DNA from: UBA940 sp031548515
GTDB lineage: Bacteria > Bacteroidota > Bacteroidia > Bacteroidales > Rikenellaceae
NCBI GenBank assembly: GCA_031548515.1
Contig: JAVBRB010000041.1
Span: 1-57,158 of the forward strand
Length of the DNA stretch: 57,158 nucleotides
Reading direction: 5' to 3'
The notes beneath the pieces are model-generated. The model was not told the DNA's origin. It did not search any database and was given only the letters and a program-made list of their open reading frames with translations. The translations under genes were made by a program, and so were the position numbers. This document shows positions 47,634 to 56,595 of the stretch, piece by piece. Position 1 is the first letter of the stretch, and every line of letters starts with the position of its first letter.

Positions 47634-48923
47634 ATGACAACATTCTACATCATATCCGCCGTAGTGCTTCTGGTGCTGTGTGCCGTGCTTTTGATAATAT
47701 GGCTCGGTTCGCGCGAGCATGGCCGCGAACTGGGTCTGCTTTTGGCATCAGAAAGGCAGCTTTCGGAGCAGTCACGCGCCGAATCGGCCGCAAAATCGGT
47801 CGAACTCGCCCGTGCTGATGCCGAAATCGCCAAGCTCCGCGAAAAAGCCGAGAGCGACCGTGCCGAACTCGAAAAACTGCAGGAGTCGTTCCGGTTGGAG
47901 TTCCGCAATCTGGCAAACGACATATTGGAGGAAAAATCCAGACAGTTCAAGGAAACAAATAAAGAGTCACTCGACACCCTGCTCAAGCCATTCAAGGATA
48001 ATCTCGCCGACTTCAAAAAGCGTGTAGAGGATATCTATTCCGAGGAGAACCGTCAGCACGGGGCGCTCAAGACAGAACTAAAGAGCCTCCTGGAACTCAA
48101 CCAACGCATCACTGAGGAAACCACTAACCTTACGAACGCCTTGAAAGGCAGCAGTAAGGTGCAGGGCGACTGGGGTGAGATGATCCTCGAGCGGATGCTC
48201 GAAAACTCGAACCTTCAGCGAGGCGTCCACTATTTCGTGCAGGAGAATTTCAAGGACGAAGACGGAAACAATATGCGTCCTGATATTGTGTTGACGCTTC
48301 CAGAGGGCAAGCGTATAGTCATCGATTCGAAAGTTTCGCTGACGGCCTATGTTGGGTATTCATCGGAGGAGGAAGAGGTCAGGCGCGAAGACTATATGAA
48401 AGAGCATCTCGGTTCTGTGCGCCGCCACGTTGCAGAACTTCACGCAAAGAATTACCAGAACCTCGTAGATTCGCCCGATTTCGTGATAATGTTCGTGCCC
48501 AACGAGCCGGCGTTCATGTGCGCCCTGCAAAACGACAGCGCGCTGTGGGCCGACGCCTATAATAAAAAGGTGATAATATCGTCGCCAACTAACCTGTTCG
48601 CCCTTCTGAAGATCGTCGATGACCTGTGGAAGCGCGATAACCAGAGCAGGCACGCCCTCGAAATTGCCCGACAGGGCGGCGCGCTGTACGATAAATTCGT
48701 TGGGTTTGTTTCATCGCTCGAGGATGTCGGCCGCAACATCGACCGCGCGCAGAAAAGCTACGACCAGGCCTACAATCAGTTGAAAGATGGTTCCGGGAAT
48801 CTGGTCCGGCGCGCCGAAAACCTGCGCGAGCTGGGCGTAAAGGCGTCGAAAAAACTTCCGGCGCAGTTGACCGACTCGTTCGAGGATGAGAACGGCACGG
48901 ACGGTCCCGGGGATCAGTCCTGA
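47634..48923 (+). CDS. rmuC: DNA recombination protein RmuC
   Basis: A 429-residue inner membrane protein that limits certain recombination events; its biochemical activity is not settled. A single N-terminal helix (MTTFYIISAVVLLVLCAVLL) anchors it. A long coiled coil follows (about 30-150), then the RmuC nuclease-like domain (about 180-390: VQGDWGEMILERML, RPDIVLTLPEGKRIVIDSKVS-like PD-(D/E)xK region). The ATG at 47634 is chosen over an earlier one because it starts right at the membrane helix and lies after the -7 box. Its end overlaps the GNAT gene tail by 10 bases. Confidence 0.94.
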   Translation: MTTFYIISAVVLLVLCAVLLIIWLGSREHGRELGLLLASERQLSEQSRAESAAKSVELARADAEIAKLREKAESDRAELEKLQESFRLEFRNLANDILEEKSRQFKETNKESLDTLLKPFKDNLADFKKRVEDIYSEENRQHGALKTELKSLLELNQRITEETTNLTNALKGSSKVQGDWGEMILERMLENSNLQRGVHYFVQENFKDEDGNNMRPDIVLTLPEGKRIVIDSKVSLTAYVGYSSEEEEVRREDYMKEHLGSVRRHVAELHAKNYQNLVDSPDFVIMFVPNEPAFMCALQNDSALWADAYNKKVIISSPTNLFALLKIVDDLWKRDNQSRHALEIARQGGALYDKFVGFVSSLEDVGRNIDRAQKSYDQAYNQLKDGSGNLVRRAENLRELGVKASKKLPAQLTDSFEDENGTDGPGDQS

Positions 48924-49381
48924 AGGTTCATCCGCATACAGACCATATGACGGCACGGGATGCCGTTCTCGAATATGGGTTCGGGATAATGGCGCGCGAT
49001 AAAATCTACGTCGACGGCGTACATTTCGAAGCCGCATTTCTGGTAGAGGGCCATTTGTCCGATTCCGGCATTTCCGGTCCTTACTTCCAATATCACATAT
49101 CCGGCCGACCGCGCACGCTCCACGGCATCGAGGATCAGCCGTTTTCCGATGCCCTGTCCCTGCCGGTTTTCGGCGACGGCCACATTGACCAGCTCGGCCG
49201 TCAGCGGGCGCGTCGGCAGCAGGATGTATTCACCCACGGTTTCATCTTCGATTTTCGCAACGTAACACTCTCCGCGCCTGAGGCAGTCCGCAATGGCTTC
49301 AGGGTGCTCGTCGGCGAGATAAATTAATTTGTATGGGATTTCGTCTCCGGGCGCAAGCCTTTCGATAGTCAGGTTTTCCAT
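48914..49381 (-). CDS. GNAT family N-acetyltransferase
   Basis: A 155-residue acetyltransferase. The acetyl-CoA loop ENRQGQGIGKRL is at about 71-82, preceded by the strand ELVNVAVAENR, and YQKCGFEMYAV is at about 110-120. The substrate is unknown. ATG at 49381 (MENLTIERL) is chosen, since upstream residues derive from the cdaA frame. It starts 11 bases after cdaA on the same strand, so it is probably cotranscribed with it. It overlaps rmuC tail to tail. Confidence 0.85.
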   Translation of the reverse strand: MENLTIERLAPGDEIPYKLIYLADEHPEAIADCLRRGECYVAKIEDETVGEYILLPTRPLTAELVNVAVAENRQGQGIGKRLILDAVERARSAGYVILEVRTGNAGIGQMALYQKCGFEMYAVDVDFIARHYPEPIFENGIPCRHMVCMRMNLQD

Positions 49382-49391
49382 AGCTTTAATA

Positions 49392-50237
49392 TTACTGGTG
49401 GCTGGCGGGAACGGGGATTTCAGGCGCCTTTTCCGACACTTTGTCCTCCTTTTTCTGCTCCGTTTTGCGAAGGGCGCGCAAAAGGTTGGCGCGAAGGTGT
49501 TCGTGAGGAATGCCTCGTTTGATTTCACTGTCCTGCGCGATGGATATGGCACCGGTTTCTTCCGAAACCACTACTACGACGGCATCCGACATTTCGCTCA
49601 TGCCTAGCGCAGCCCTGTGGCGCATGCCGTATGATTTGGGCACTTTTACACGGGTCGACGGCAGAACGCATTTAGCCGCCACTATGCGGTTCTCATGGAT
49701 TATGACAGCCCCGTCGTGAAGAGGCGAATTCTTGAAAAATATGTTTTCGAGCAGCGGCACCGAAGTCTGTGCGTCGACGGCTATGCCTGTGTCCGCTGTG
49801 ATGGTCAGGTCGGTTTCCCGCTGGATCACTATCAGCGCGCCGGTTTTAGAGGCTGACATATCGGTGACAGCCTTGACGATGGGAGTGACGTCGATCTTCT
49901 CGTCCCTCAGGTCCGAGCCGAACACTTTACGCCAGAAAGAGTTGTTGCGTCGGTTGTTCCTCTGCTTGACCCCTATCGTCTGCAGGAACTGCCGTATTTC
50001 TGGTTGGAACACTACTATCAGCGCGATCACCCCGACACCGATGATGTTGCCCAGGATGGACGACAGTAATTCCATGTTCAATACCTGCGTTACGACCCAT
50101 ATTATATATATAGTGATAATTCCTATGAGGATGCTTGGCGCGTTCGTGCCTTTGACCATACGGTACAGGTAGTACATAAGCACCGCCACGGCGACGATGT
50201 CAATAATGTCTATGAAGCCTATTTGTATGAATCCCAT
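49392..50237 (-). CDS. cdaA: Membrane diadenylate cyclase CdaA
   Basis: Makes cyclic di-AMP from two ATP. It has 281 residues: three N-terminal membrane helices (about 10-28, 34-52, 58-77), then a DAC domain with the catalytic DGA (175-177, SPLHDGAVII) and RHR (206-208, GMRHRAALG) motifs that bind metal and ATP. The C-terminal tail is charged (KKEDKVSEK). Bacteroidetes carry CdaA-type enzymes; c-di-AMP often controls potassium and osmotic balance. No riboswitch or CdaR/GlmM neighbour is seen. A dispersed repeat lies 28 bases upstream. Confidence 0.95.
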   Translation of the reverse strand: MGFIQIGFIDIIDIVAVAVLMYYLYRMVKGTNAPSILIGIITIYIIWVVTQVLNMELLSSILGNIIGVGVIALIVVFQPEIRQFLQTIGVKQRNNRRNNSFWRKVFGSDLRDEKIDVTPIVKAVTDMSASKTGALIVIQRETDLTITADTGIAVDAQTSVPLLENIFFKNSPLHDGAVIIHENRIVAAKCVLPSTRVKVPKSYGMRHRAALGMSEMSDAVVVVVSEETGAISIAQDSEIKRGIPHEHLRANLLRALRKTEQKKEDKVSEKAPEIPVPASHQ

Positions 50238-50264
50238 CCGCTGCAGCTGTATTTGTATAATATA

Positions 50265-50327
50265 GGATACGCCTCGGCAATTTCTGAAAGCAAGTTTTCA
50301 AATCGCACTCGGCTTTCACTATATTTC
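50265..50327 (+). repeat. Promoter-bearing dispersed repeat, copy 2
   Basis: A 63-bp relative of 22097-22156. The ends GGATACGCCTCGGCAA and CTCGGCTTTCACTATATTT match that copy. The -7 counterpart TATATTTC is weaker. It points toward the secDF 3' end, so no gene uses it as a promoter here; it lies upstream of cdaA in inverse orientation. Confidence 0.6.
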
Positions 50328-50337
50328 TACAAAAATA

Positions 50338-50380
50338 GATAAAAAAAGAAGACCGGACAAATCTTTGACCGGTCTTCCTT
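50338..50380 (-). terminator. Terminator after secDF
   Basis: GAAGACCGG (50369-50377, read leftward) pairs with CCGGTCTTC (50348-50356), followed on the leftward strand by seven T (50341-50347). Confidence 0.85.
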
Positions 50381-50397
50381 CGATGTTTTACAGATGT

Positions 50398-53300
50398 TTA
50401 TGCTTTGGCTTCCTTCGTTTCTTTTGATACCTTGCCGTCACGGCCTTTCTTTTTCATCATGTCGTATGCGACAGGGGTAGCAATGAAGACCGACGAATAG
50501 GTACCCACGACGATACCGACCAGCAGCGCCAGCACGAATCCGCGTATAACCGTGCCGCCGAACAGGAATATGGCCAGCAGCGTGATGATCGTCGTACCTG
50601 CCGTATTCATGGTACGAGACAGGGTAGAGTTGACGGCGCCGTTGATATTGTCGCGTATAGAGCGTTTCGGATAAAGCGTCTGGTATTCGCGGATACGGTC
50701 GAAGATGACCACCGTGTCGTTGATCGAATAACCGATGATGGTAAGGATAGCTGCGATGAAAGACTGGTCGATCTCAAGCGCGAATGGGAATATCCCGTGA
50801 AACAGCGAGAAGAGTCCGAACACAAGTATTGCGTTGTGCGCGAGCGATACCACTGCTCCCATACCCCACTGCCATTTGCGGAAACGCAGGAGAATGTAGA
50901 GGCCGATCGCGATAAGGCTGAACACGACCGCGATCACCGAGTTGCGTTTGATGTCATGGGCGACGCTCGGGCCTACCTTGTCGGACTGAATGACGCCGTA
51001 GTAGACTTCCTGGGTGCTATTGAATTGGTCGAGAGTGAGCGGTGCGGCAAAGAGCGGATTGAGTGCTTCCCACAACATGCGGTTTACTTCTGCCGTAGCT
51101 TCATCGCTTTCGTCGTCGAATTTATACTGCGTCAGGATTCGTTTTTCTGTGCCGGTAGTACCGTAGGTTTTCACCTCATAGCTCTCGTCGGTGCCTTCGA
51201 ATATGGTTTCCATACGTTCGCGAACGGATTCGTCGCTTACCTGCTGGTCGAACGCCACAACATAGGCACGTCCTCCGGAGAAGTCGACACCGTAGTTGAG
51301 TCCACGGGTGGCGAGCGATACGAAAGTGACGACGATCAGCGCGCTCGAAATGATATAAGACCATTTGCGGTTGCCTACAAAGTCGAACTTGGTGTTGGCA
51401 AGGAAGTTCTGGTTCCACTTGCGCGAGAAAGAAACTTTCTTGCCTTTTGAAACCCTGCCATCGAGAAAAAGGCGTGTAATGAAGATGGAAGTATAGAGCG
51501 AAGTGATGATGCCTATTATAAGGGTGGTTGCAAAGCCCTGTACTGGACCCGTACCGAATACGAACAGCACGATACCGGTGATTATGGTGGTCACGTTACC
51601 GTCGATGATGGCGGAGTAGGCGTTCTTGTAACCTTCCACGATCGAAAGCCCGAGGCCCTTGCCGGCGCGGAGTTCTTCCTTAATGCGTTCGTAGATGATA
51701 ACGTTGGCGTCGACTGCCATACCCATCGTCAGCACGATACCTGCGATACCGGGCAGCGTGAGTACCGCCCCGAACGCGACGAGTACGCCGAACAACAGGA
51801 ACAGGTTAGCTATAAGGGCAATGCTCGAATACCAGCCGGATCTGTTGTAATAGAGGCACATGTACAGCAGCACCAGGATGAACGCCAGCACGAACGATAT
51901 CATACCGGAATTAATGGAGTCTTTGCCCAGCGACGGGCCGACTACGGAGTCTTGGATAATGCGGGCCGGAGCGGGCAGTTTACCCGATTTCAGCACGTTC
52001 GCAAGGTCCTTTGCTTCCTGGATGGTGAAATTGCCGGTTATCGACGAGCGTCCGCCTGTGATCTCGTTGTGTACGGTCGGAGCGGAATATACATAGCCGT
52101 CGAGCACAATGGCTATCGACTTGCCTATATTGTCTGCCGTAAGGCGCGCCCATGTCTTTGAGCCGGTAGAATTCATAGTCATGCTGACTTCGGCGGTGGA
52201 GCCGTGTTCCGCATAATTTTCTCTTGCGTCTATGATCACACCGCCATCGAGCGGAGCCTTGCCATCGCGGGTGTTTGCCTTGATGGCATATAGTTCGAAA
52301 CGGGGAACCTTGTCCTCCCAACGGTCTGCGGGAGTTTCTTTAACGCCCCACATCAGGCGTATGTCGCGCGGAAGCATCGATTTGACCTGAGGCAGTGAGA
52401 GATAGCGGTTTACGGCAGCCGTATCGTATGAAGCCGCTGCGCCGACCACGGGACCGGTTGCGGTGTTTCCGAAAGGTTTCAGTTTCGAGAAAAGGTCGTT
52501 CGTTGCGGTAGATCCCGTTTCGGGAACTTCATCGAATTCCGACAATTCGGCGAGGATCGCATCGTCCGCAGTTTCGCCTCCTTCCGCCGGTGCTTCTGTC
52601 GCTGCTTCTTCCCCTGCGGCAGACGGTTTTACCAATGAATTGTAGCGCGCCACTTCATCGTTGACCTGCATCAGCATGGGAAATACCTCATTGTTGTCGT
52701 AGGTCCCCCAGAATTCGAGCGATGCGGTTCCCTGCAGGAGTTTACGCACGCGTTCTGGTTCTTTAACGCCTGGAAGTTCGATCAGCACGCGGCCGTTGTC
52801 GAGCTTCTGGATATTCGGGTTGGCAACGCCGAAACGGTCGATACGGTTGCGGAGAACGTTGAACGAGTTGGAGATGGCGCCGTCTGCCTGGGTTCTCAGG
52901 ATTTTAACCACGTCTTCGTTCGTGCTGGTCGGCAGGATGCTCTCCTTGAGGTCCGGCGTGTTGAAGATGTAGGCGAGGGGAGCGCCTCCCGACAGTTCGT
53001 TATAAGCCCTAGAGAACAGGGTTATATAGTCGTCGCTGCTGTTTTTCTGCTGATTACGGGCCTGGACGAGCGCCTGGTTGAAGATGGGGTCTTTGCTGTC
53101 GTTCGACAGAGCGCGGATAACGTCTTCCACCGATATCTGCATCGTCACGTTCATACCTCCGCGGAGGTCGAGGCCGAGGTTCAGCTCCTTGTCCTGGCAC
53201 TCCTTATAGGTGAACTTGATAAGACCGAGGTTATAAACGGTCTGTGATTTTACGGAGTCCAGATAGGCATCCCTTTTCGATTCCTGCTGTCCGGGGGCGA

Positions 53301-53424
53301 ATTGTGCGGCGTATTTCTTCGCCTTGTTTTCCACTACCTTCGTTACCAGCGTGAAAGAGAGCTGATAGGCACAGGCCAGTATCAGGAGAGCCGTGAGTAG
53401 TTTGAGTGCGCCTTTGTTTTGCAT
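50398..53424 (-). CDS. secDF: SecDF protein-export fusion
   Basis: A 1008-residue fusion of SecD and SecF, which together use the proton gradient to pull preproteins after SecYEG translocation. SecD occupies the first two thirds. It includes LGLDLRGGMNV near residue 82, a P1 domain, and a cluster of membrane helices. The region FMGSFDEVPETGS is followed by a Glu/Ala-rich insert (about 270-300). SecF begins with a helix near 690 (SYIISSALIVVTFVSLA) and ends with conserved NDTVVIFDRIRE. Fusion is usual in Bacteroidetes. The C-terminus is Lys-rich. Confidence 0.95.
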   Translation of the reverse strand: MQNKGALKLLTALLILACAYQLSFTLVTKVVENKAKKYAAQFAPGQQESKRDAYLDSVKSQTVYNLGLIKFTYKECQDKELNLGLDLRGGMNVTMQISVEDVIRALSNDSKDPIFNQALVQARNQQKNSSDDYITLFSRAYNELSGGAPLAYIFNTPDLKESILPTSTNEDVVKILRTQADGAISNSFNVLRNRIDRFGVANPNIQKLDNGRVLIELPGVKEPERVRKLLQGTASLEFWGTYDNNEVFPMLMQVNDEVARYNSLVKPSAAGEEAATEAPAEGGETADDAILAELSEFDEVPETGSTATNDLFSKLKPFGNTATGPVVGAAASYDTAAVNRYLSLPQVKSMLPRDIRLMWGVKETPADRWEDKVPRFELYAIKANTRDGKAPLDGGVIIDARENYAEHGSTAEVSMTMNSTGSKTWARLTADNIGKSIAIVLDGYVYSAPTVHNEITGGRSSITGNFTIQEAKDLANVLKSGKLPAPARIIQDSVVGPSLGKDSINSGMISFVLAFILVLLYMCLYYNRSGWYSSIALIANLFLLFGVLVAFGAVLTLPGIAGIVLTMGMAVDANVIIYERIKEELRAGKGLGLSIVEGYKNAYSAIIDGNVTTIITGIVLFVFGTGPVQGFATTLIIGIITSLYTSIFITRLFLDGRVSKGKKVSFSRKWNQNFLANTKFDFVGNRKWSYIISSALIVVTFVSLATRGLNYGVDFSGGRAYVVAFDQQVSDESVRERMETIFEGTDESYEVKTYGTTGTEKRILTQYKFDDESDEATAEVNRMLWEALNPLFAAPLTLDQFNSTQEVYYGVIQSDKVGPSVAHDIKRNSVIAVVFSLIAIGLYILLRFRKWQWGMGAVVSLAHNAILVFGLFSLFHGIFPFALEIDQSFIAAILTIIGYSINDTVVIFDRIREYQTLYPKRSIRDNINGAVNSTLSRTMNTAGTTIITLLAIFLFGGTVIRGFVLALLVGIVVGTYSSVFIATPVAYDMMKKKGRDGKVSKETKEAKA

Positions 53425-53482
53425 TTTTATTGGTCTTTTATTTGTTTTTGTTCGTTTTCCGGATTGGCAACTATTTAGAGCG

Positions 53483-53490
53483 CAAAAGTA
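53483..53490 (-). promoter_or_regulatory. -7 box of secDF
   Basis: Leftward TACTTTTG (CAAAAGTA on +) matches TAnnTTTG, 58 bases before the secDF start. It has no exact -33 TTTG. Confidence 0.5.
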
Positions 53491-53555
53491 TATATTTTTT
53501 CCGAACTAATGCCACTCCGGCACAACAAAATTACTTGTTCCGCCTGTTTTTTATA

Positions 53556-53587
53556 AACAAAAAGGGCGGACTTCACAGAGTCCGCCC
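53556..53587 (-). terminator. Terminator after dnaK
   Basis: GGGCGGACT (53579-53587 read leftward) pairs with AGTCCGCCC (53564-53572), 6-base loop, then TTTTTGTTTATAAAA on the leftward strand. It starts 27 bases after the dnaK stop. Confidence 0.88.
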
Positions 53588-53614
53588 GGATATCAATCGT
53601 GCCAACGGGGATCT

Positions 53615-55522
53615 TTACTTGACTTCCTCGAATTCCACGTCTGTAACATTGTTCTCGTCGCCGCCGCCGGTGTTGCCGCCTGTACTGCTGCCCGTATCCT
53701 GCGGACCGGGACCCTGCTGTTGGCCCGAAGCATACATATCCTGGCTAGCGGCCTGCCATGCGTCGTTCAATTCTTTTGTGCAGCGGTCTATATCGGCGAC
53801 ATTGGCTGCCTTGTGGGCCTCCTTCAGGGCGCCCAGTGCGTTTTCGATAACGCCCTTCTTGTCGGCCGGTATCTTGTCGCCATATTCTTTCAGTTGCTTT
53901 TCGGTTTGGAAGATCATCGAGTCTGCGGCGTTCACTTTGTCGACCTTTTCGCGTTCTTCCTTATCCTTGGCTTCGTTGGCTTTGGCTTCGTTGCGCATGC
54001 GTTCGATCTCGGCGTCGGTCAAACCGCTCGATGCTTCTATACGGATTTTTTGCTCTTTGCCGGTGCCTTTGTCTTTTGCCGAAACGTTCAGGATACCGTT
54101 GGCGTCTATGTCGAACGTGACTTCGATCTGGGGTATCCCTCTCGGAGCCGAAGGTATGCCGTCGAGGTGGAAACGTCCGAGTCCCTTGTTGTCGCGGGCC
54201 ATGGGACGTTCGCCCTGCAGGACGTTGATTTCAACCGAAGGCTGGTTGTCGGCCGCCGTCGAGAAAGTTTCGCTCTTGCGGGTGGGGATAGTGGTGTTGG
54301 CGTCGATCAGGCGGGTGAACACGCCCCCGAGAGTTTCGATGCCCAGTGAAAGCGGGGTAACGTCCAGCAACAGCACGTCTTTGACCTCGCCCGTGAGGAC
54401 ACCGCCCTGGATAGCTGCGCCTACGGCGACGACTTCATCGGGGTTGACGCCTTTGCTCGGCTGTTTGCCGAATATTTCTTCCACCTTTTTCTGAATTGCG
54501 GGGATACGGGTGGAGCCGCCGACGAGAATGACTTCGTCGATCTGACTGGCCTTGAGACCTGCGTCTTTCAGCGCTTTTTCACACGGGGCGATAGTCCTTT
54601 TTATGAGACTGTCTGAAAGTTGTTCGAACTTCGCACGCGTGAGCGTCACAACGAGGTGCTGCGGAGTGCCGTTCACCGGTGCTATATACGGAAGGTTTAT
54701 CTCCGTGGAAACAGAACTCGAAAGTTCTATCTTGGCCTTTTCCGCGGCTTCTTTCAGACGCTGCAGGGCCATCGGGTCCTTGCGCAGGTCGATTTTGTGT
54801 TCATTCATGAAATTTTCGGCCAGGAAGTCGATTACGACATGGTCGAAGTCGTCGCCGCCCAGATGGGTGTCGCCGTTGGTCGATTTGACTTCGAAAACGC
54901 CGTCGCCAAGTTCGAGGATCGAAATGTCGAACGTGCCGCCTCCGAGGTCATACACGGCGATCTTCATATCCTTGCCGTTCTTGTCGAGGCCATATGCCAG
55001 GGCTGCAGCCGTGGGTTCGTTGATGATGCGGCGCACTTTCAGGCCTGCGATCTCGCCTGCCTCTTTGGTGGCCTGGCGCTGCGAGTCCGAGAAATAGGCC
55101 GGAACGGTGATGACCGCTTCGTCGATCGACGTTCCGAGATAATCCTCGGCCGTTTTTTTCATCTTCTGGAGTATCATCGCTGAAATCTCCTGCGGGGTGT
55201 ATTGGCGTCCGTCCACTTCCACGCGGGGAGTGTTGTTATCGCCTTTCACGACCTTGTATGGAACACGTCCGGTTTCGTTCTGTACCTGGTCCCATGTCTC
55301 GCCCATGAAACGCTTGATCGAGAAGATAGTGCGTTCCGGATTAGTGATAGCCTGGCGTTTAGCCGGTTCGCCGACTTTGCGTTCGCCGCTGTCGGTAAAG
55401 GCCACTATGGACGGGGTGGTGCGGTGTCCTTCGCTGTTGGGTATAACAACCGGCTCGCTGCCTTCCATTACCGCGACGCACGAATTGGTCGTCCCGAGGT
55501 CGATTCCAATAATTTTTGCCAT
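53615..55522 (-). CDS. dnaK: Hsp70 chaperone DnaK
   Basis: The cytoplasmic Hsp70 ATPase for folding and protection of unfolded proteins, with DnaJ and GrpE partners. It has 635 residues, normal length. IGIDLGTTNSCVAVMEG opens the nucleotide-binding domain, VYDLGGGTFDISILELGDG (about 196-214) and GGSTRIPAIQ (about 338-347) follow. The substrate-binding domain starts near 390 (DVTPLSLGIETLGG), and the C-terminus ends FEEVK. dnaJ and grpE are not adjacent. Unusually, the only promoter I can find upstream is of the sigma-54 type, which suggests activator-dependent expression. Confidence 0.98.
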   Translation of the reverse strand: MAKIIGIDLGTTNSCVAVMEGSEPVVIPNSEGHRTTPSIVAFTDSGERKVGEPAKRQAITNPERTIFSIKRFMGETWDQVQNETGRVPYKVVKGDNNTPRVEVDGRQYTPQEISAMILQKMKKTAEDYLGTSIDEAVITVPAYFSDSQRQATKEAGEIAGLKVRRIINEPTAAALAYGLDKNGKDMKIAVYDLGGGTFDISILELGDGVFEVKSTNGDTHLGGDDFDHVVIDFLAENFMNEHKIDLRKDPMALQRLKEAAEKAKIELSSSVSTEINLPYIAPVNGTPQHLVVTLTRAKFEQLSDSLIKRTIAPCEKALKDAGLKASQIDEVILVGGSTRIPAIQKKVEEIFGKQPSKGVNPDEVVAVGAAIQGGVLTGEVKDVLLLDVTPLSLGIETLGGVFTRLIDANTTIPTRKSETFSTAADNQPSVEINVLQGERPMARDNKGLGRFHLDGIPSAPRGIPQIEVTFDIDANGILNVSAKDKGTGKEQKIRIEASSGLTDAEIERMRNEAKANEAKDKEEREKVDKVNAADSMIFQTEKQLKEYGDKIPADKKGVIENALGALKEAHKAANVADIDRCTKELNDAWQAASQDMYASGQQQGPGPQDTGSSTGGNTGGGDENNVTDVEFEEVK

Positions 55523-55577
55523 AATTCTTATATTTTTTAAGTTTTTAAATGATTTTCGTTATCTGCCTTTTGGCGTC

Positions 55578-55592
55578 GCAAACCGTGTGCCA
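55578..55592 (-). promoter_or_regulatory. Sigma-54 (-24/-12) promoter of dnaK
   Basis: On the leftward strand TTGGCACACGGTTTGCG gives TGGCAC-N5-TTGC with exactly 10 bases between the GG and GC pairs. The predicted transcript starts near 55566, 44 bases before the dnaK start. No TAnnTTTG box is present in the region. Confidence 0.7.
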
Positions 55593-55624
55593 ACGGCCGA
55601 ACTGACATTGAAATTTTCCATATT

Positions 55625-55653
55625 GACTGCCAAAACCGCTCGGTTTGTCAGTC
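55625..55653. promoter_or_regulatory. Inverted repeat upstream of the dnaK promoter
   Basis: GACTGCCAAAACCG (55625-55638) pairs with CGGTTTGTCAGTC (55641-55653) with one bulge and one mismatch. Centred about 73 bases upstream of the predicted dnaK start point, it is a candidate binding site for a sigma-54 activator dimer or a heat-shock regulator. Confidence 0.5.
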
Positions 55654-55814
55654 TCGGGTGACACAATGTCGCACATCATGATCTTCGGGACACGGATTCC
55701 GCTGTGATAATATTCGCCGTCGTCCGGTTTTTATGTTGTTAAAATTTTGGGGATATGTTTTTTTTATTTAATTTTAACCACAGATTCATTAAACCTAATT
55801 AATTTTTTAAAAAT

Positions 55815-56063
55815 ATGGTTATTACATTCAATGAGCTTCGCCGCATCAAGGATAGATTGCCAAGCGGCAGCTCACAGCGAATCGCTGACGAACTTGGCAT
55901 TGATGTGGCGGCAGTCAGGAATTACTTCGGTGGGAAACATTACGATGCGGCTGAAAAAATCGGCATCCATATTGAAAAAGGCCCCGACGGAGGAGTTGTA
56001 ACACTGGACGACACGACTATCCTTGATGCAGCAATGCGTATTCTGAATGAAGTGCAGAATTAG
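55815..56063 (+). CDS. Small HTH DNA-binding protein, 82 residues
   Basis: An 82-residue protein. SQRIADELGIDVAAVRNYFG (about 20-39) is a helix-turn-helix, preceded by a helix (FNELRRIKDRLPSG). The acidic C-terminal half (TTILDAAMRILNEVQN) forms another helix. It resembles small DNA-binding proteins conserved in Bacteroidales, but I know no target. The start ATG at 55815 lies in an AT-rich leader without a convincing promoter. It is divergent from dnaK across 292 bases. Confidence 0.8.
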   Translation: MVITFNELRRIKDRLPSGSSQRIADELGIDVAAVRNYFGGKHYDAAEKIGIHIEKGPDGGVVTLDDTTILDAAMRILNEVQN

Positions 56064-56079
56064 TTTTTAAACAACCGAC

Positions 56080-56126
56080 AATCAAACAGCAGGGGCGATC
56101 GATAAGATCGCCCCTGCTGTTTGATT
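56080..56126. terminator. Very strong hairpin after the HTH gene
   Basis: A perfect 21-bp stem (56080-56100 with 56106-56126) around GATAA, with GC-rich core AGGGGCGATC. The downstream run is not T-rich at once (GAGGATATTTTT). It lies 16 bases after the HTH stop. Confidence 0.75.
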
Positions 56127-56258
56127 GAGGATATTTTTATCGCTATTCTGTTCGTTTGAAATAGCATGAAACCAGGTTCTCTTGTAGCCGACTGTTGCCT
56201 GTTGCCGGCGAAATGCAGATTAGAATAACGGTTTGGGATGGTTTTATAATGATGCAGC

Positions 56259-56278
56259 GATTGATTTTGGGATCAATC
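56259..56278. repeat. Small inverted repeat between the HTH and HU genes
   Basis: GATTGAT (56259-56265) pairs with ATCAATC (56272-56278) around TTTGGG. It lies 56 bases beyond the HU stop with no T-run leftward, so a terminator role is weak. I see no gene in the 271 bases between the HTH gene and HU beyond this and the strong hairpin. Confidence 0.35.
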
Positions 56279-56334
56279 ACTATATCTTAAAGAATTGCGA
56301 TTCGCGCGCCTGTTGAACAAGGTCTCGCAAATGA

Positions 56335-56595
56335 TCAGATGGTTTCGATGCTGGGGCGGAATTTCACAACCGATTTAGCCGGGATTTCCACGGGCGTTCC
56401 TGTTTTGAAATTTCGGCCTACGCGTGCCGTTTTTTTTGTCACTATAAACGATCCGAACCCTGTGAGGGTGATTTTGTCGCCATCGTGCAATGCTTCCGAA
56501 GCAACGCTTATGAAAGCGTCCATGCATTTTTTTGCATTTACTTTTGACACCCCGGCTTTCTCAGCAACGGCATCGACAAGTTGAGATTTATTCAT
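56335..56595 (-). CDS. hup: HU-family nucleoid protein
   Basis: A dimeric DNA-bending protein of 86 residues (HU is typically about 90). The N-terminus MNKSQLVDAVAEKAG, the GFGSF core (TLTGFGSFIV) and the DNA-binding arm VGRNFKTGTPVEIPAK-like segment (about 58-73) all match. The C-terminus is short (RPSIETI). The region upstream (56596-56855) is AT-rich with no clear gene and only a weak -7 candidate (CGAAGGTA at 56652-56659). Confidence 0.95.
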   Translation of the reverse strand: MNKSQLVDAVAEKAGVSKVNAKKCMDAFISVASEALHDGDKITLTGFGSFIVTKKTARVGRNFKTGTPVEIPAKSVVKFRPSIETI

